Source: Strongylocentrotus droebachiensis
Lineage: Eukaryota; Echinodermata; Echinoidea; Camarodonta; Strongylocentrotidae
Assembly: GCA_035222895.1 (NCBI GenBank)
Contig: JAVYIG010001834.1
Coordinates: forward strand, 1-64,000
DNA: 64,000 nt
Reading direction: 5' to 3'
The position numbers and the translations under genes were made by a program. Position 1 is the stretch's first letter. Every line of letters begins with the position of its first letter. A model generated the notes under the pieces. That model ran no database searches. It was not told the DNA's origin and was given only the letters and a program-made list of their open reading frames with translations. Below, in pieces: positions 10,535 to 21,339 of this stretch.

Positions 10535-10972
10535 GTGGAAAGTGGCAGTGATGTAATAAAGCTGACAGACACAGCCCGCATAAAAACGTATGACCTTGAA
10601 TACTGCATATCAGACACGAAGCAGTATAGTACAAGTACTGTTCCTACATCTTTGAAAGATAATCAAAGAATTGAAGAGAAAGTTGAGATCAAGGATGAAT
10701 GCTTAGATTACCCTATGCAGTTTGTGTCACAAGACATGGACGACATACATGAACATGTAGTTCTACATAGTGGAAAGACTGAGAATGTAAACAGAGATCA
10801 AGCATTTATGTTGGAGAGTAGCAGTACTAGAATGAAGCAATTCCAAAAAGAGTGTAATAGTGATATTGGTGGTATTCAACCTACATGTTTATCCCACGTG
10901 AAGGAGTTTAAATTTGAAAGTTGCACATCAGATATATGCAGCAACGTAATAGTACATGTACTTTCCCCATAA
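10535..10972 (+). CDS. Linker ORF between the two protease-like domains
   Basis: A 145-residue polar ORF with no recognisable fold, in the expected position between the two protease copies. Its last ~190 bp are repeated immediately downstream (10,990-11,200). It is probably a low-constraint linker of the same polyprotein and has lost frame with its neighbours. Confidence 0.4.
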   Translation: MESGSDVIKLTDTARIKTYDLEYCISDTKQYSTSTVPTSLKDNQRIEEKVEIKDECLDYPMQFVSQDMDDIHEHVVLHSGKTENVNRDQAFMLESSSTRMKQFQKECNSDIGGIQPTCLSHVKEFKFESCTSDICSNVIVHVLSP

Positions 10973-11200
10973 ATGCTGTAAACACACAAGACTGAGAATG
11001 CAAACAGAGATCAAAGCATTTATGTTGGAGAGTAGCAGTACTAGAATGAAGCAATTCCAAAAAGAGTGTAATAGTGATATTGGTGGTATTCAACCTACAT
11101 GTTTATCCCACGTGAAGGAGTTTAAATTTGAAAGTTGCACATCAGATATGCAGCAACGTAATACATGTACTTTCCCCATATCTTTAAATGCTGTAAACAC
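10777..11200 (+). repeat. ~213-bp tandem duplication in the linker
   Basis: GACTGAGAATG.AAACAGAGA through TTTGAAAGTTGCACATCAGA, GCAACGTAATA and CTGTAAACACAC occurs at 10,777 and again at 10,990, an offset of 213 bp, with very few differences. One extra A in the second unit (GATCAAAGCATT versus GATCAAGCATT) shifts the frame. The high identity indicates a recent duplication after the element had inserted. Confidence 0.9.
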
Positions 11201-12322
11201 ACAGGAAGAGTGCACTAACATTCATGAAAGAAGCTTACATAAACAAATGCAATCTGTGCCACAAACAAAAGGCAAGGTAATTGTCCAGGATAAAACTACC
11301 AAGAAAGTAAATGGAAGTGAAGTTGTTCAGGCTTGTAACAGTACTAGCAGTGTGTGTGCATCTCTTTTAAAGGAGTGTGGATATGAGAATTCTAAGTTAA
11401 GCTTGCAACAAGATGATACTTGTATGGCTTCTACATCTACTGGTTTAGGCATACAAAAAGACAAATGTAAAGGTGGCACATCTAACACCAATGTTGATAG
11501 TTCTACTGCATTACTAGTTCATGGAAACTTCAATCAAGGAAATTATAGATTTGGTGAAAATAGTGGAAAGCAATGTATAGCCAATTGTTTGTCAGCTGTG
11601 ATGTTTAGCAGAATCAAGAATATACAATACTGGTGCAGTAAGGATTTAGACAAAATTCTAGTACATGGCAATGAGTTGTATGGCCTTATTCGAAAGATCA
11701 ATAAAAAAAAGTCAGGACTTGTTGATATCAAATCTACCTGAAGTTCTAGAAGGTTTTGATGATGTATTTACAATGAATTACAAAGAACCAGTCAAGTGTT
11801 ACATTATTGGAAAAGAAATGCCTGAAGCCTGAATATAAATGGATTATTTTGAAACGAGCCCTTGCTCAAGAACTTTGTCAACATGATGCTTGTTTTTTCA
11901 CTTTCAATGGAAGCTCACTCATTGTCATATCCACACTTGTTGGTTATTGCATTTTTGATTCACATTCGAGATCCAGGACTGGCCTCCAAGTTCAAGATGG
12001 CAAGAGCATTCTTATGTTTACATCATCATGGCAAGGTTTTTATAAGCATATAACAAAGTTAGCTAGGTCTATGAATGTTGGTCTTGTTAATGCATGTTAT
12101 GAATTGACAGGTGTAGATCTTCATAGAAGTACAGGAGACTCTCAAACATTAAATGAAAAATTGCCAAAGTTCTTAACAAGTGAACCTGGAACAGAAACTC
12201 AAATTCCAAGAAATGAAAGCACTATAAATGCAATACATATTGGGGGTAATAAAGAACCTGATAATGAATGTAAACAAACAAATATTGCATTTGGAGTGAT
12301 TGATTCAAGAAAACAATTCTGA
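10956..12322 (+). CDS. Papain-like (C76/tegument-protease-like) domain, copy 2
   Basis: Two ORFs, 10,956-11,741 and 11,807-12,322, contain a second domain of the type at 9,800-10,370. The first gives SGKQCIANCLSAV, then YWCSKDLDKILVHGNELYGL. The second gives SLIVISTLVGYCIFDSHSRSR (Asp-Ser-His), then KSILMFTSSWQGFYKHITKL. The frame is lost around 11,700-11,810, where an A8 run suggests slippage. The two domain copies are clearly diverged, so this is an old protein-level duplication, unlike the 213-bp repeat just upstream. The presumed catalytic residues are still readable in both copies. Confidence 0.5.
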
Positions 12323-12947
12323 GTGTACATCTGGGATACTTAATACCCAGAAATGTGAAACTAAAGATAGTTATATGATTGGTTATGAAAAGTCTCCTAA
12401 GCAAGAATATAATGATATGTTTTTCACTGAAAATTTGATGTCACATGTTGAAAGGAAAGGCCTTGAATGTCCTGTAATTTCTCAGAAAAACACTGTGTTG
12501 AAGCTTGACAAATCCACCAATGAAGAAACCTGTTGTATAGTAAATCAAATAAGAAGAACAGAAAACACAGTACACAAAATAATAGTAGTAAAGTTGGCAG
12601 TAATACTATGCAAAATTCTGCAGGAATAGAAGGTACATGTAATACCAATTTGTTATATGAAGGAGAGGTTGTGCAAATAAAAAAAAATGAAACTGGAGCT
12701 GCATAAAATACCTACTTCCACTGGTAAAATGACTAAAAGTAAATCTAATGAAGTACATTCTACCTGTAAAGTTAAAAAAACAAATGTTTTCCAGAAAAAA
12801 ATGATGATTAACGACAAAGATGAAAAATCTGGTTATGAAGCTGCTAGCAAAGATTTATCACTTGAACATGAAAATGATGATGTTGTTGTATTAGGTGTTA
12901 CAAGAAAAATCTTTTTTTTCAACCGATTGTACAACAAGATAAGTTAA
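12300..12947 (+). other. Lysine- and glutamate-rich linker between protease copy 2 and OTU
   Basis: Two partly overlapping ORFs (12,300-12,629 and 12,687-12,947) encode polar, low-complexity sequence with no recognisable domain. A runs at about 12,680 and 12,775 mark likely slippage points. It is best read as a decayed inter-domain linker of the same element. Confidence 0.45.
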
Positions 12948-12961
12948 AGCTATGCAGAAAA

Positions 12962-13984
12962 TTGAGTATCTCACATAAACATCTACTTCGGTCTGCTAAT
13001 GCTGTAATTTCAAATCAATGTTTAGGGTGTCCACTTGAACTGAAAACAATCATCGGTGATGGTAATTGCTTTTATCGTAGTATTTCCTATGCAATCTGTA
13101 AATTCGAAGATAATCATATGGACATAAGAGTTGCGGTAGTAGAGCTTCTTACATCAAACTCTGATATTTTTGTTGGTTATTTGGGAAGAAATTTTTCTTC
13201 TGTTTTACAATATGCAAAAAAGCCAAAGAATAATGGAATATGGTATATGATTGAGAGATATGAGATTGAGATATTAGTAACTGCAAATTTGCTGGATATT
13301 GATATTTACATTTATGATGAAGAATTGAAATGTTGGCATATATTTTGTGGAAAAAAAAAAGCCAAAATGGGAGAGGTTACAACAAACAGAGGCATATATT
13401 TAAACCATACAGGTGGAATACATTGTGATGTTGTGTTATCTGTGCAAAGTAATGGTGTTATTGAGATTGTTGCTGATACTGAAGATTTTCATAAAATTTA
13501 TGAAGATTCTGAGTATATTAATGAGGATGAAATTGACAAGAATTGTGAAGAGCCTCCCAGCAAAAAAGTAAGAATGAATAGTGCTTCATACATTTTTGAC
13601 CAAGAAGGTAATAAATCCTATAAGGATGCATCTATTGAATCTAGAAGAGTGTTTTCAAGATTTAACAATAAAACAAGGAAAACTGGTTACAAGAAAAGAC
13701 TTAAAGAACAGAAAATGAAAATGAGGTTATCTAGGGTAAAACCAATCCTTAAAGAAAGTAAATACAAGACAGGTGAATTGTACAGGACAAAGCAAAACAC
13801 TGTCAAAAAGACCAAATATAAGACAGGTGACTTGTATCGTTCTAAAATATTATCTGTTGAACAGATTAAATACAAGACAAAAATTAATGAAGCGAGTATC
13901 AATCTCAAAAGAAATCTGCCCAAAAAATTAGATACAACACAGATGAAATGCATAGATCTCAGAAAATATTTGGCCAAAAAATGA
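12962..13984 (+). CDS. OTU-family cysteine protease domain with basic repeat tail
   Basis: The first ~165 residues are an OTU domain. GDGNCFYRSIS (Cys36 in this frame) is the canonical D-G-N-C nucleophile motif of OTU deubiquitinases, and GIHCDVVL (His154) supplies the C-terminal histidine, preceded by a typical beta-strand NRGIYLNHT. OTU enzymes cleave ubiquitin chains; many retroelements and Helitrons have captured them. After the domain, at 13,500-13,984, comes an acidic stretch and then lysine-rich repeats of the form KYKTGELYR. The first codon here is TTG because the frame is simply open from the previous stop; no true initiator is implied, since this is probably an internal part of a polyprotein. 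The frame ends at an A6 run near 13,980. Confidence 0.72.
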   Translation: MSISHKHLLRSANAVISNQCLGCPLELKTIIGDGNCFYRSISYAICKFEDNHMDIRVAVVELLTSNSDIFVGYLGRNFSSVLQYAKKPKNNGIWYMIERYEIEILVTANLLDIDIYIYDEELKCWHIFCGKKKAKMGEVTTNRGIYLNHTGGIHCDVVLSVQSNGVIEIVADTEDFHKIYEDSEYINEDEIDKNCEEPPSKKVRMNSASYIFDQEGNKSYKDASIESRRVFSRFNNKTRKTGYKKRLKEQKMKMRLSRVKPILKESKYKTGELYRTKQNTVKKTKYKTGDLYRSKILSVEQIKYKTKINEASINLKRNLPKKLDTTQMKCIDLRKYLAKK

Positions 13985-14128
13985 AAATGAAATACAAGAC
14001 AGATGAACTGTATCGATCTCAGACAAAAAATGCTCAAAGCAGAAAATACAAAACTAATGATATATATCAATCAAAGAAGAAAAGAGCAATATTTATGAAG
14101 TATAACACTGATGTAAATTTTAGACTTA
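13948..14128 (+). CDS. YK-rich repeat tail, cut by the 12.65-kb insertion
   Basis: Continues the lysine/tyrosine repeats of the previous ORF in another frame (KMKYKTDELYRSQT, RKYKTNDIYQS, MKYNTDVNFR). Units of about 18-20 residues with a K-Y-x-x-D-x-x-Y/F-R core lie in this position in related Helitron proteins, between the protease region and the Cys-rich/DUF6570 region. The frame runs directly into the terminal repeat of the inserted element at 14,129. Confidence 0.55.
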
Positions 14129-14347
14129 TGGGGCGTTGCAAGAAAGTTGCGTTGCAATCGATTGCAAATATCAGTTGCAAATTTTGCAACTGATATACAA
14201 ACGCAACTTGCAATCAATTGCCACTTTCTGTTGCAAGAAACTAGCTAGCAATCAAATGCAAGTTGCAACTGATTTGCAACTGATCGGCGTTATTTTGTAT
14301 TTGTGAAAACGACTGGATGGCCGAGCCTAGCACATTTCTCAATTTTA
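14129..14347 (+). repeat. Left 219-bp terminal inverted repeat of the 12.65-kb element
   Basis: Contains internal short inverted motifs (TTGCAATCGATTGCAA, CAGTTGCAAATTTTGCAACTG) and, at its inner end, the sequence ATGGCCGAGCCTAGCA, which gives an ATG-led frame facing inward from both ends. Similarity to the right repeat stops at TTTCTCAATTTTA. Confidence 0.9.
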
Positions 14348-15386
14348 TGTGCAGGAACAACTTGTTGTCTGCTGCAGATTCTTTCTTTTTTTGACTGTGC
14401 GATCATTTTGATTCTGAGCAGGGTAAGTGGAAAATATTGAATTTCGATCGTATTTGTGCTTAATCATGTATGATTTATAGAAAACTAATATTATTAGCTT
14501 ATCTCTGGAATAAATTTGTCTTGAAAAAATGGAGAATATTTAGTATATCGCTGGTCGAATTTGGGGGTCGCGAATACGCCTCTGACACTCATTTCCTTAA
14601 TTATTGTCCCACATGTAGCTATTGGTGTTTTGTTTGCATCTCGCCTTCATTCGCTGCTATTGCAGTGCTAACTTTACTACTAGTTGATAGTTGCTGTATT
14701 GTGATGGGGGGGGGGGGGGGGGGGGGGTTCTTTGCACTTGTAACATTTGACGTGGAATTGAACAAGAAATTCTCTCTCATTCCTCTAATGCTTAATCTTA
14801 TATTATTCCTGACAGGCTACATCATTAAACTTAAAGTCTGTCAAAGATTATTTAAAATCGGAAAGAACCAGGGCATTTTCAGAAGAAAAGACCATTGTCG
14901 ACAATGGCTAGAGCGAGACTCTAGAATTTCAATGTCATTTTGACACACTGCAAAAAACAAAACTGTGATCAACTCCTGGCAAACTTATGACTTTTTCTAT
15001 GACTATTTCACACTATAAATTCTAAATAGAGCCTAGATCTATGTTCACCCAATTGGTAAGCTAGTATGATCATAACAATCCGAGATCGAGAGATGTGACA
15101 CTTGCGTTGTCATTTTGTGCATCATTTTTTTGTTTTGTTTTGTTTGGGGGGGGGGGGGGTTGCAATTATCAAATTTTTGAGGGCAAAAAAACACTGATGT
15201 TGTGCTATTAATCTGCTCAGAGCAATGTTATTTTGATATTGAGTAGAGTCTACCGGTACTTGCTCTTGAACATTGGCTGGGAGAACGTCCACCTGTAGCT
15301 ATTTCATATTTTGGCAGGAAATTTTGAACATTTGATAGCTCTTTCCTACATTACAAGATGAGATTTTATTCATTATTTTCCTACAG
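14348..15386. other. Interior of the 12.65-kb element, no firm gene
   Basis: G runs at 14,706-14,727 and 15,146-15,159. A short open stretch at 14,816-14,911, preceded by an acceptor-like CTGACAG, encodes a charged peptide ending in TAG. It could be an exon but nothing identifies it. Confidence 0.3.
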
Positions 15387-15504
15387 GGAAAAAAAAGAAA
15401 TCCCAACTGGATCGAAAGTGAGGTGCTGGGAGTGGGCCTTTGCACTTTTGTTTCCGAGAACCACTCCAGCCTGTTTGGTAATACAAGGCCATTGCACGCA
15501 AACA
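15387..15504 (+). CDS. Candidate Myb/SANT-like exon within the 12.65-kb element
   Basis: The segment is bounded by an acceptor-like TTCCTACAG and a donor GTAAGT. In frame 1 it reads KKRNPNWIESEVL, then FVSENHSSLFG: an N-W-x-x-x-E-V-L helix start followed by N-x-x-x-L-F-G, as in the Myb/SANT-like DNA-binding proteins that accompany PIF/Harbinger transposases and their domesticated relatives. Only about 39 residues are available and adjoining exons could not be joined in phase, so this is a lead, not an annotation. A different frame is also open. Confidence 0.3.
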
Positions 15505-16140
15505 GTAAGTATCTACATTGTACCGTACACTTGCAGAGTAAATGCAAGAAATTTATTTCATGTTTGTGAGATTGTAAACGTATATTCTATCTTTTTCTCA
15601 TATCTTTTTTTATAATCCAGCAAAAATCAATATCTCTTTACAAAAGTTTAATTTGCGTAAGATAGTCTAGACTTATATTTTAAAAGAAAGAGAAGGAAGA
15701 GCTGTGAGAAAATTTTGTGGCTCGAAATGATCATAGATTCTAGATTATTTTGTTGGAATTAATTGCTATTATTTTAAAGGTACGGGTACTTGATTACAAG
15801 ATACTTGTGATGCTATTGTCATATTTCTCATGCACTTTAATTAAGAACCATGACAAAATTCAACGATAAGTACTTTTCACAATTGATCTACAGCAAATCT
15901 GAACTGCATTTATGCACTAGAATGTTCTTTCTATATCATGTCTGGCAGAGCATGAACCCCTTTCTAAATAAAGTTTATTTCATAAAAAGATATTAAGATG
16001 TGCCATACATATAACATGTGAGTTGTGAATGTGAAATACAAAACAATGCTTGATAGTCTATTGTTTAACCCTTCTCCAACCAGGGGGGGGGGGGGGGGGG
16101 CAATCCTCACCCAAAGTAATTTTGCAAACTCTCCTTAACT

Positions 16141-16428
16141 GCTGCAAATATCACAATACCCTTTCATGACTTTTTTTCCTGCATCTTTTGGTACCAAATT
16201 TGCGAAGATCGGAGAAGACGTGTCACATGACAAATAAAGGTCAAAGGTCATTATGACAATGTGAATTATTCATATGATCATGCTCATTTTTTTAATTCTA
16301 AGAATTAAATTCCCGCACTCTTTTACAGGAATAGGGACAGAGAGACGTGTCGCAGTACCAAATGCTTACCTTCATTGAGTATGTGCTTGAACTGCTGCGC
16401 ATATCACAATACCCTTTCATGACTTTTT
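16141..16428 (+). repeat. Direct duplication of a ~220-bp exon-like segment, copy 1
   Basis: ATCTTTTGGTACCAAATTTG through TCAAAGGTCATTATGACAAT and GTCGCAGTACCAAATGCTT matches 17,050-17,265. Copy 1 carries a stop (GAATAGGG) where copy 2 reads GAATGGGG. A third partial repeat of ATCACAATACCCTTTCATGA marks the duplication boundary, and the Helentron-like element at 16,429 landed exactly there. Confidence 0.75.
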
Positions 16429-17035
16429 TATGCCTCCGTTACTAAGTAGCCGGAGGCATTATGTTTTCTGGTTGTCCGTCCGTCCGTATGTCCCGTTCTC
16501 GTGATCGCGTTATCTGAAGAACCGATTAATGGATTCCTGCCAAACTTTGGTCATGTATGTATCTTGCAGAGCCAATGAACTGATTAGATTTTGGGGTCAC
16601 GAGGTCAAAGGTCAAAGGTCACAGGGCTCATTATGTATGCAAAAACAGCTCGTGATCGCGTTATCTGAAGAACCGATTGATGGATTCCTGCCAAACTTTG
16701 GTCATGTATTTTACTTGCAGAGCCAATGAACCGAGTAGATTCTTGGGTCATGAGGTCAAAGGTCAAATGTCATGGGCTCATTATGTATGCAAAAATAGAA
16801 CTGACAGATGGATTACTATATCTTGCAGAGCCAATGAACTGAGTAGATTTTAGGGTCATGAGGTCAAAGTGTCATATATGTATATGAGAAATCGCTTGTA
16901 ATCACGATATTCTGAGAACCTGTTAATGGATTACAATTGAACTTGAATTTGAAAAATTTCTTCTGATTTGGTTTGTAAACTTGCTCTATGACGGAGGCAT
17001 CATTTTCGACTGCGCGCAGTCGAAGTTCCATCTAG
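16429..17035 (+). mobile_element. Helentron-like non-autonomous element (ATGCCTCCG family), copy 1
   Basis: The left end is a hairpin, ATGCCTCCG..CGGAGGCAT (16,430-16,460), followed by TTGTCCGTCCGTCCGT. At the right, the arm GACGGAGGCATC is followed by an 18-nt perfect hairpin TCGACTGCGCGCAGTCGA (17,006-17,023), eight bases, then CTAG (17,032-17,035). Flanking bases are T on both sides, with no target duplication. A terminal inverted arm, a 3' hairpin, a CTRR end and T^T insertion are the known hallmarks of Helentron/Helitron2-type elements. The interior has internal direct repeats (ATGGATTCCTGCCAAACTTT, GAGGTCAAAGGTCAAAGGTC) and no gene. Confidence 0.65.
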
Positions 17036-17044
17036 TTTTATTGA

Positions 17045-17302
17045 GGTCTCCTGCATCTTTTGGTACCAAATTTGCGAAGATCGGAGAAGACGAGTCACAT
17101 GACAAATAAAGGTCAAAGGTCATTATGACAATGGGAATTATTCATATGATCATGCTCATTTTTTTAATTCTAAGAATTAAACTCCCGATCTCTTTTACAG
17201 GAATGGGGGCAGAGAGACTTGTCGCAGTACCAAATGCTTGCCTTCATTGAGTTTGTGCTTGAACAAAAATGTCCTGGAGAGAAAAGACCACCACAAGAGA
17301 AG
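17045..17302 (+). repeat. Direct duplication copy 2, with an exon-like 3' part
   Basis: The second copy of 16,141-16,400. Its end, 17,201-17,302, lies between an acceptor TCTTTTACAG and a donor-like AAGGTAAAC and is open in two frames; one reads LSQYQMLAFIEFVLEQK. It could be a transposon exon, but no family is recognised. Confidence 0.4.
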
Positions 17303-19287
17303 GTAAACATATTTACTTGATCCATCTAGTTTTGTCAAGTAAAAGGAAATTTTGAAATGAGTGAGGTCAAGGCCAAGTTGGAGGGGTTGCAAAGGGCAGG
17401 TTTGAGAAGAATCCATTCAGGGAGTGGCTATCTATGCATCAACATACACATGTCTACAAACAAGTTGCTGTTGTGTTAATTTAAAGTGAGTTTTAACTTT
17501 CAATATACCTCTTTTTAGAATTAAAACTTGAAGCTCATGTAGAAGGGAGGGAGGGGGAGGGGGGGTGGTCCAATACATGCAAAAGAATGACAAGCAAAAG
17601 AAGACAATTATTGACCTTCAAATTTTGGTGAAACGGTAAACTTGAAGATGATTAAAATATTAGATAATGCTATGTTATTTGTATATTTTTTTACATATTT
17701 GGTAAATATTTATTGAAATGTTTATAATTCTGTTCCAGGGATAAAGAATGAAAGCTTCATGGAGAGAGATCATGGGGTGCCTCGAGGTTCCAAGTCTTCA
17801 TGTTCTGCCCCTTACCTCAAAGCGATGGCCTCTTGTGCCTAACAATATAGGAGCAAAGCACAATGGACTGGTAATTCATAATGAATATTACAATGTTTTT
17901 AACAAATCTGGGAAAGAAACAGATAAATTCATAGCAAGTGAGTCTATCATGGTATTCTGAGTGACCGGACATTTGCTCCTGCAACGACTGCTCAAGGCTT
18001 TATTTCATCAAAGGTGTGGGGTTAGGCCGAGTGTTGCAATTGGGATTGAGGTCAAGTGTAGGGTTAGGGTTGGGTCTAGTGTTGAATCCAGGGATGAAGT
18101 TAAAGCCCATCTGTACTAGTTTGGCCAGGAGGGATTAGAACACCCAGCGTGGTCACTGACAGGTGGCTATCTCATCAACTCAGCTCTCAATTAACATAAG
18201 AAAAAGAGGATCATGGGGAACCAACAGGTTCTGCTTAGGCATGGTTTTCTATATAGAGGGAGCAAGTAGCTACAAGTTGTACAGTTGGGCTTTAAGTATT
18301 TGGTTAAATATTGTAAAAAATCGATGTGGAGCATTAGTCTCAGGAGCAAGTGTCGTACCATCAGATTTTCCAGTTGCTGGTGGAACTGTATATTGTTTTG
18401 TGTGCTCTAACTGCCACATTTCTTCACAGATTTCTTTCAAATTTTGTATGGAAGTGTATCGTGAAATCTACACCCCTATTTTTGTTGGTGATGCTGCCAT
18501 GTCCACCCCCACCCCCATTGTTGCATCTTTATTGGGTCAGGTCATATTTTGGTGGAAATGTGTGTGTTTTGCAGGCCACATTTCTGTAGACATTTCTTTC
18601 AAATTTATTATACTCTAATCTACACACATAATAGTTTTGGTGATGCTGCTCCTAGTCTTGACAATAGTCTGAGTCAATAGTGGCGATCTAAACATCATCT
18701 TTTTGTTTCAGGGAGGGAGAAGGGATCTTTGTCCCTCCTTCAAACTTAAGGATGACACAAAAATCGCTGCCAGTGCCAGGGGATACTTTCGCATTGCGCG
18801 GGATTGCAGATTTGGATATTTATAGTTATTATTCTACAATGCTTTCATGAACATGTTTTAAAGTAAATTTATTGTATGTCTCTATACAAACAGGTGCCTG
18901 TACATGTAATGCAAAGGAAGGGCAGTGTGAGAAGCTCATGATGATATGGCAGACACAACAAGGACTTTGCTGTCTAAAACTCAGAGGCAAGATGACAGTG
19001 TCTGAAGTGAGTATCGTAGTAGAGCATGAGCACATCCTTGCCACCTGCAGTCCATCTCACTTTCTTTATATTGTTTAAACAACAGTAACCCAAGTTCAAA
19101 ATTTTGATTAGTGATTAAGAAAGGCAACATAAAATACTACGTCTTCTGATTCATACTCCCATAATAAAGTTTTTTTTTTTTTGTGGGGGGGGGGGGGGGG
19201 TAGCCTAGCCATACAAGATCTTATTATCTTATATGACTTTATCCTGGTTGTTCTGGAGATAGTTGTCCCAGAACCTGCAAGTGTGAT
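17303..19287. other. Interior of the 12.65-kb element: weak exon-like stretches only
   Basis: Exon-like segments flanked by splice-like signals occur at about 17,739-17,870 and 18,893-19,005 (the latter reading CEKLMMIWQTQQGLCCLKL). Neither can be joined or named. 18,110-18,340 is a piece of the dispersed repeat seen at 5,945-6,170 and 51,904-52,257 (GGTGGCTATCTCATCAACTC). Short inverted C/G runs are at 19,173-19,201. Confidence 0.35.
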
Positions 19288-19449
19288 AAAGAAAAACATA
19301 TTTGTGTACTAAAAGTAAAATAAAAACAAAAACAAATCAATAAAGAAAAACATATTTGTGTACTAAAAGTAAAATAAAAACAAAAACAAATCAATAAAGA
19401 AAAACATATTTGTGTACTAAAAGTAAAATACAAACAAAAACAAATCAAT
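19288..19449 (+). repeat. 54-bp tandem repeat, three copies
   Basis: Three nearly identical units of AAAGAAAAACATATTTGTGT, ACTAAAAGTAAAATA and AAAACAAAAACAAATCAAT. Since 54 is a multiple of three, the minus strand stays open and yields a repetitive pseudo-protein. Confidence 0.92.
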
Positions 19450-19491
19450 GGACACTCAAATCAAAATGTGGTTTTCACAGCTTAAAGTTAA

Positions 19492-19748
19492 CCCTATTTA
19501 AACCGGGCTATTGCAGACCAGGTTTTTACCAGGGGGGGGGGGGGGGGGAGGAGTCAAGTTGACCCCCCCCCCCCCCCCCCCCCCCAACCCCCAGATCAAA
19601 AAAATTGTTTTAAAAGATGCGTAAGACTCAAAAGAAAAAGTAAAGAAAGGAAAAATTTATATCTGCTCAGTTCCGGAGTAGTCGGGACTACAGGGGGGAG
19701 GAGGGGTCAAATTGACCCCCCCCCCCCCCCCCCTGGGTTACAATAGGG
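19492..19748. mobile_element. TTAA-type MITE, 257 bp, with C/G runs inside
   Basis: Bounded by TTAA (19,488-19,491 and 19,749-19,752) with inverted ends CCCTATTTAAACCGGG and CTGGGTTACAATAGGG. The interior holds two copies of a G-run, GTCAA.TTGAC, C-run module. TTAA duplications are made by piggyBac and Kolobok families. A related end (GGGTTAATAGGGTTAA) is seen near 3,527 and 49,773. Confidence 0.65.
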
Positions 19749-19829
19749 TTAAAGATTATACAAATTAGAAAATACAAAAAATCTATGACATTTTATGAAT
19801 GGTAATCTTAAATCAATGGTCTGAATTTT

Positions 19830-20167
19830 TATGCCTCCGCTACAAAGTAGCCGGAGGCATTATGTTTTCGGGTTGTCCGTCCGTCCGTCCGTCACGAAAT
19901 CAAAGGTCACAAGGCTCATTATGTATGCAAAAATAGCTTGTGAACGCGTTATCTCGAGAACCCATTGATGGATTCCTGCCAAACTTAGGTCATGTATTTA
20001 TCTTGCAGAGCCAATGAACTGATTAGATTTTGGGGTAACAAGGTCAAATGTCAAAGGTCACAGGGCTCATTATGTATGCAACAATAGCTCGCTTCTGTTT
20101 TGGTTTGTAAAATTGCTCTATGGCGGAGGCATCATTTTCGACTGCACGCGGTCAAAGGTCCATCTAG
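19830..20167 (+). mobile_element. Helentron-like non-autonomous element (ATGCCTCCG family), copy 2
   Basis: The same left hairpin ATGCCTCCG..CGGAGGCAT and TTGTCCGTCCGTCCGTCCGT as at 16,429. The right arm GGCGGAGGCATC is followed by a decayed hairpin (CGACTGCACGCGGTCA), then CCATCTAG. It is shorter than copy 1, with one rather than several internal repeats. Confidence 0.62.
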
Positions 20168-21339
20168 TTGATAAGATCTTTTATTCAGACATATGTAGTA
20201 TATTAGTAATAAAAGGCATGTTTCGAAATATGGCACTTTATTTCAGACCATAATGAGAAGTACTATTTTGATCTGGTATCTGTCATTGTTCTTAGCATGG
20301 AAAATAAGGAATGTACTCTTGTCGAGCAAATAGTGAATTTATATAAAACTAAAAGCCCTTTGAAGATTACTAGAAGAAAAAACAACATCAAGAAGAAAAA
20401 CAAAAGAAATATATTTGTGATGTCAGCTTTAGATCTTAAAGTGCTTGTACAATATTGACTTTTTTTTTTCCTTCTTTCAATTAACATTTGTTTCATGATC
20501 AGCCAGCTTATCAGAATTGGTAACATTGATGCAAGCGGACTTGTCTGTAGGAGTTGCTGAAGAGGAGCAGTCAGCATAAGTGGCATGTGACTCCAAAACA
20601 ACATGGGTACCTCTCCCAAGTTCATTTCTATCCACAAAGGCTCTTCAGTAAACCAAGATGTGACGGTGGAGGTAGAGAAGGAGTTTGTGACCCTCCTGAT
20701 CCTGATTAATTTTATAAGGAACTTTGTCCCAAAAGAACCTCACTGATCCTCACAGTTTCACGCCTCAAGCTGCCCCTCCCCCCCCCCCCCCCCCCGACTG
20801 TTTCTGTAAACACTAACAATTGAGGGATCAAATGAATTAAAATCCACACTTGATTAGTGATTACAAATGAATTGATCTTTTAACTATTGTCATTATTTCA
20901 GAATTATTTTGGTTACAGGTTAGTGTGAGCTTTCGGTGGGTAAAATTTGTGGGTACTTTGTGCGGAGATCAGTGGATGAATATTTTCATGTACAATGCAA
21001 GAGAGGTGTCTTATCTTCATTGAAATTCAGGTTGTGAATTCAAATGAAGATGGCTGGTTTATAAGGGGAGCAAGAAAGATTGATGTTTGAATGACATGGA
21101 TATTCAATAATGTGAAGTTTAGTGAAATGAATGGCAGAATATATTGAATTTGTTCACCAGCCTAAGGAAATTAAAAAAAATATAAATATTTGAACAAATT
21201 TGTACACAGGTCTATGGAAAAAGTAAGCAGTTGAAGCTACAAGTAATATAATCTGATTAACAGGGTTTTTTTCTTCAAAATCTGTACCTTTTTTGGATAT
21301 TTTTCTTCAAAAAATGAACAAATGGATCTATTTTGTCTG
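20168..21339. other. Interior of the 12.65-kb element, no firm gene
   Basis: Mostly AT-rich. A short open segment near 20,505-20,576, after an acceptor-like CATGATCAG, ends in a stop and could be a terminal exon, but nothing identifies it. C run at 20,777-20,796. Confidence 0.3.

Noticed and set aside
14470-14943. 157-residue ORF with hydrophobic stretch and poly-Gly
   Set aside because: It spans a G run and a likely splice acceptor; no domain is seen and composition follows the AT-rich background.
19239-19448. Repetitive cysteine/phenylalanine-rich minus-strand ORF
   Set aside because: It is a 54-bp tandem repeat, a multiple of three, so the frame stays open without coding.
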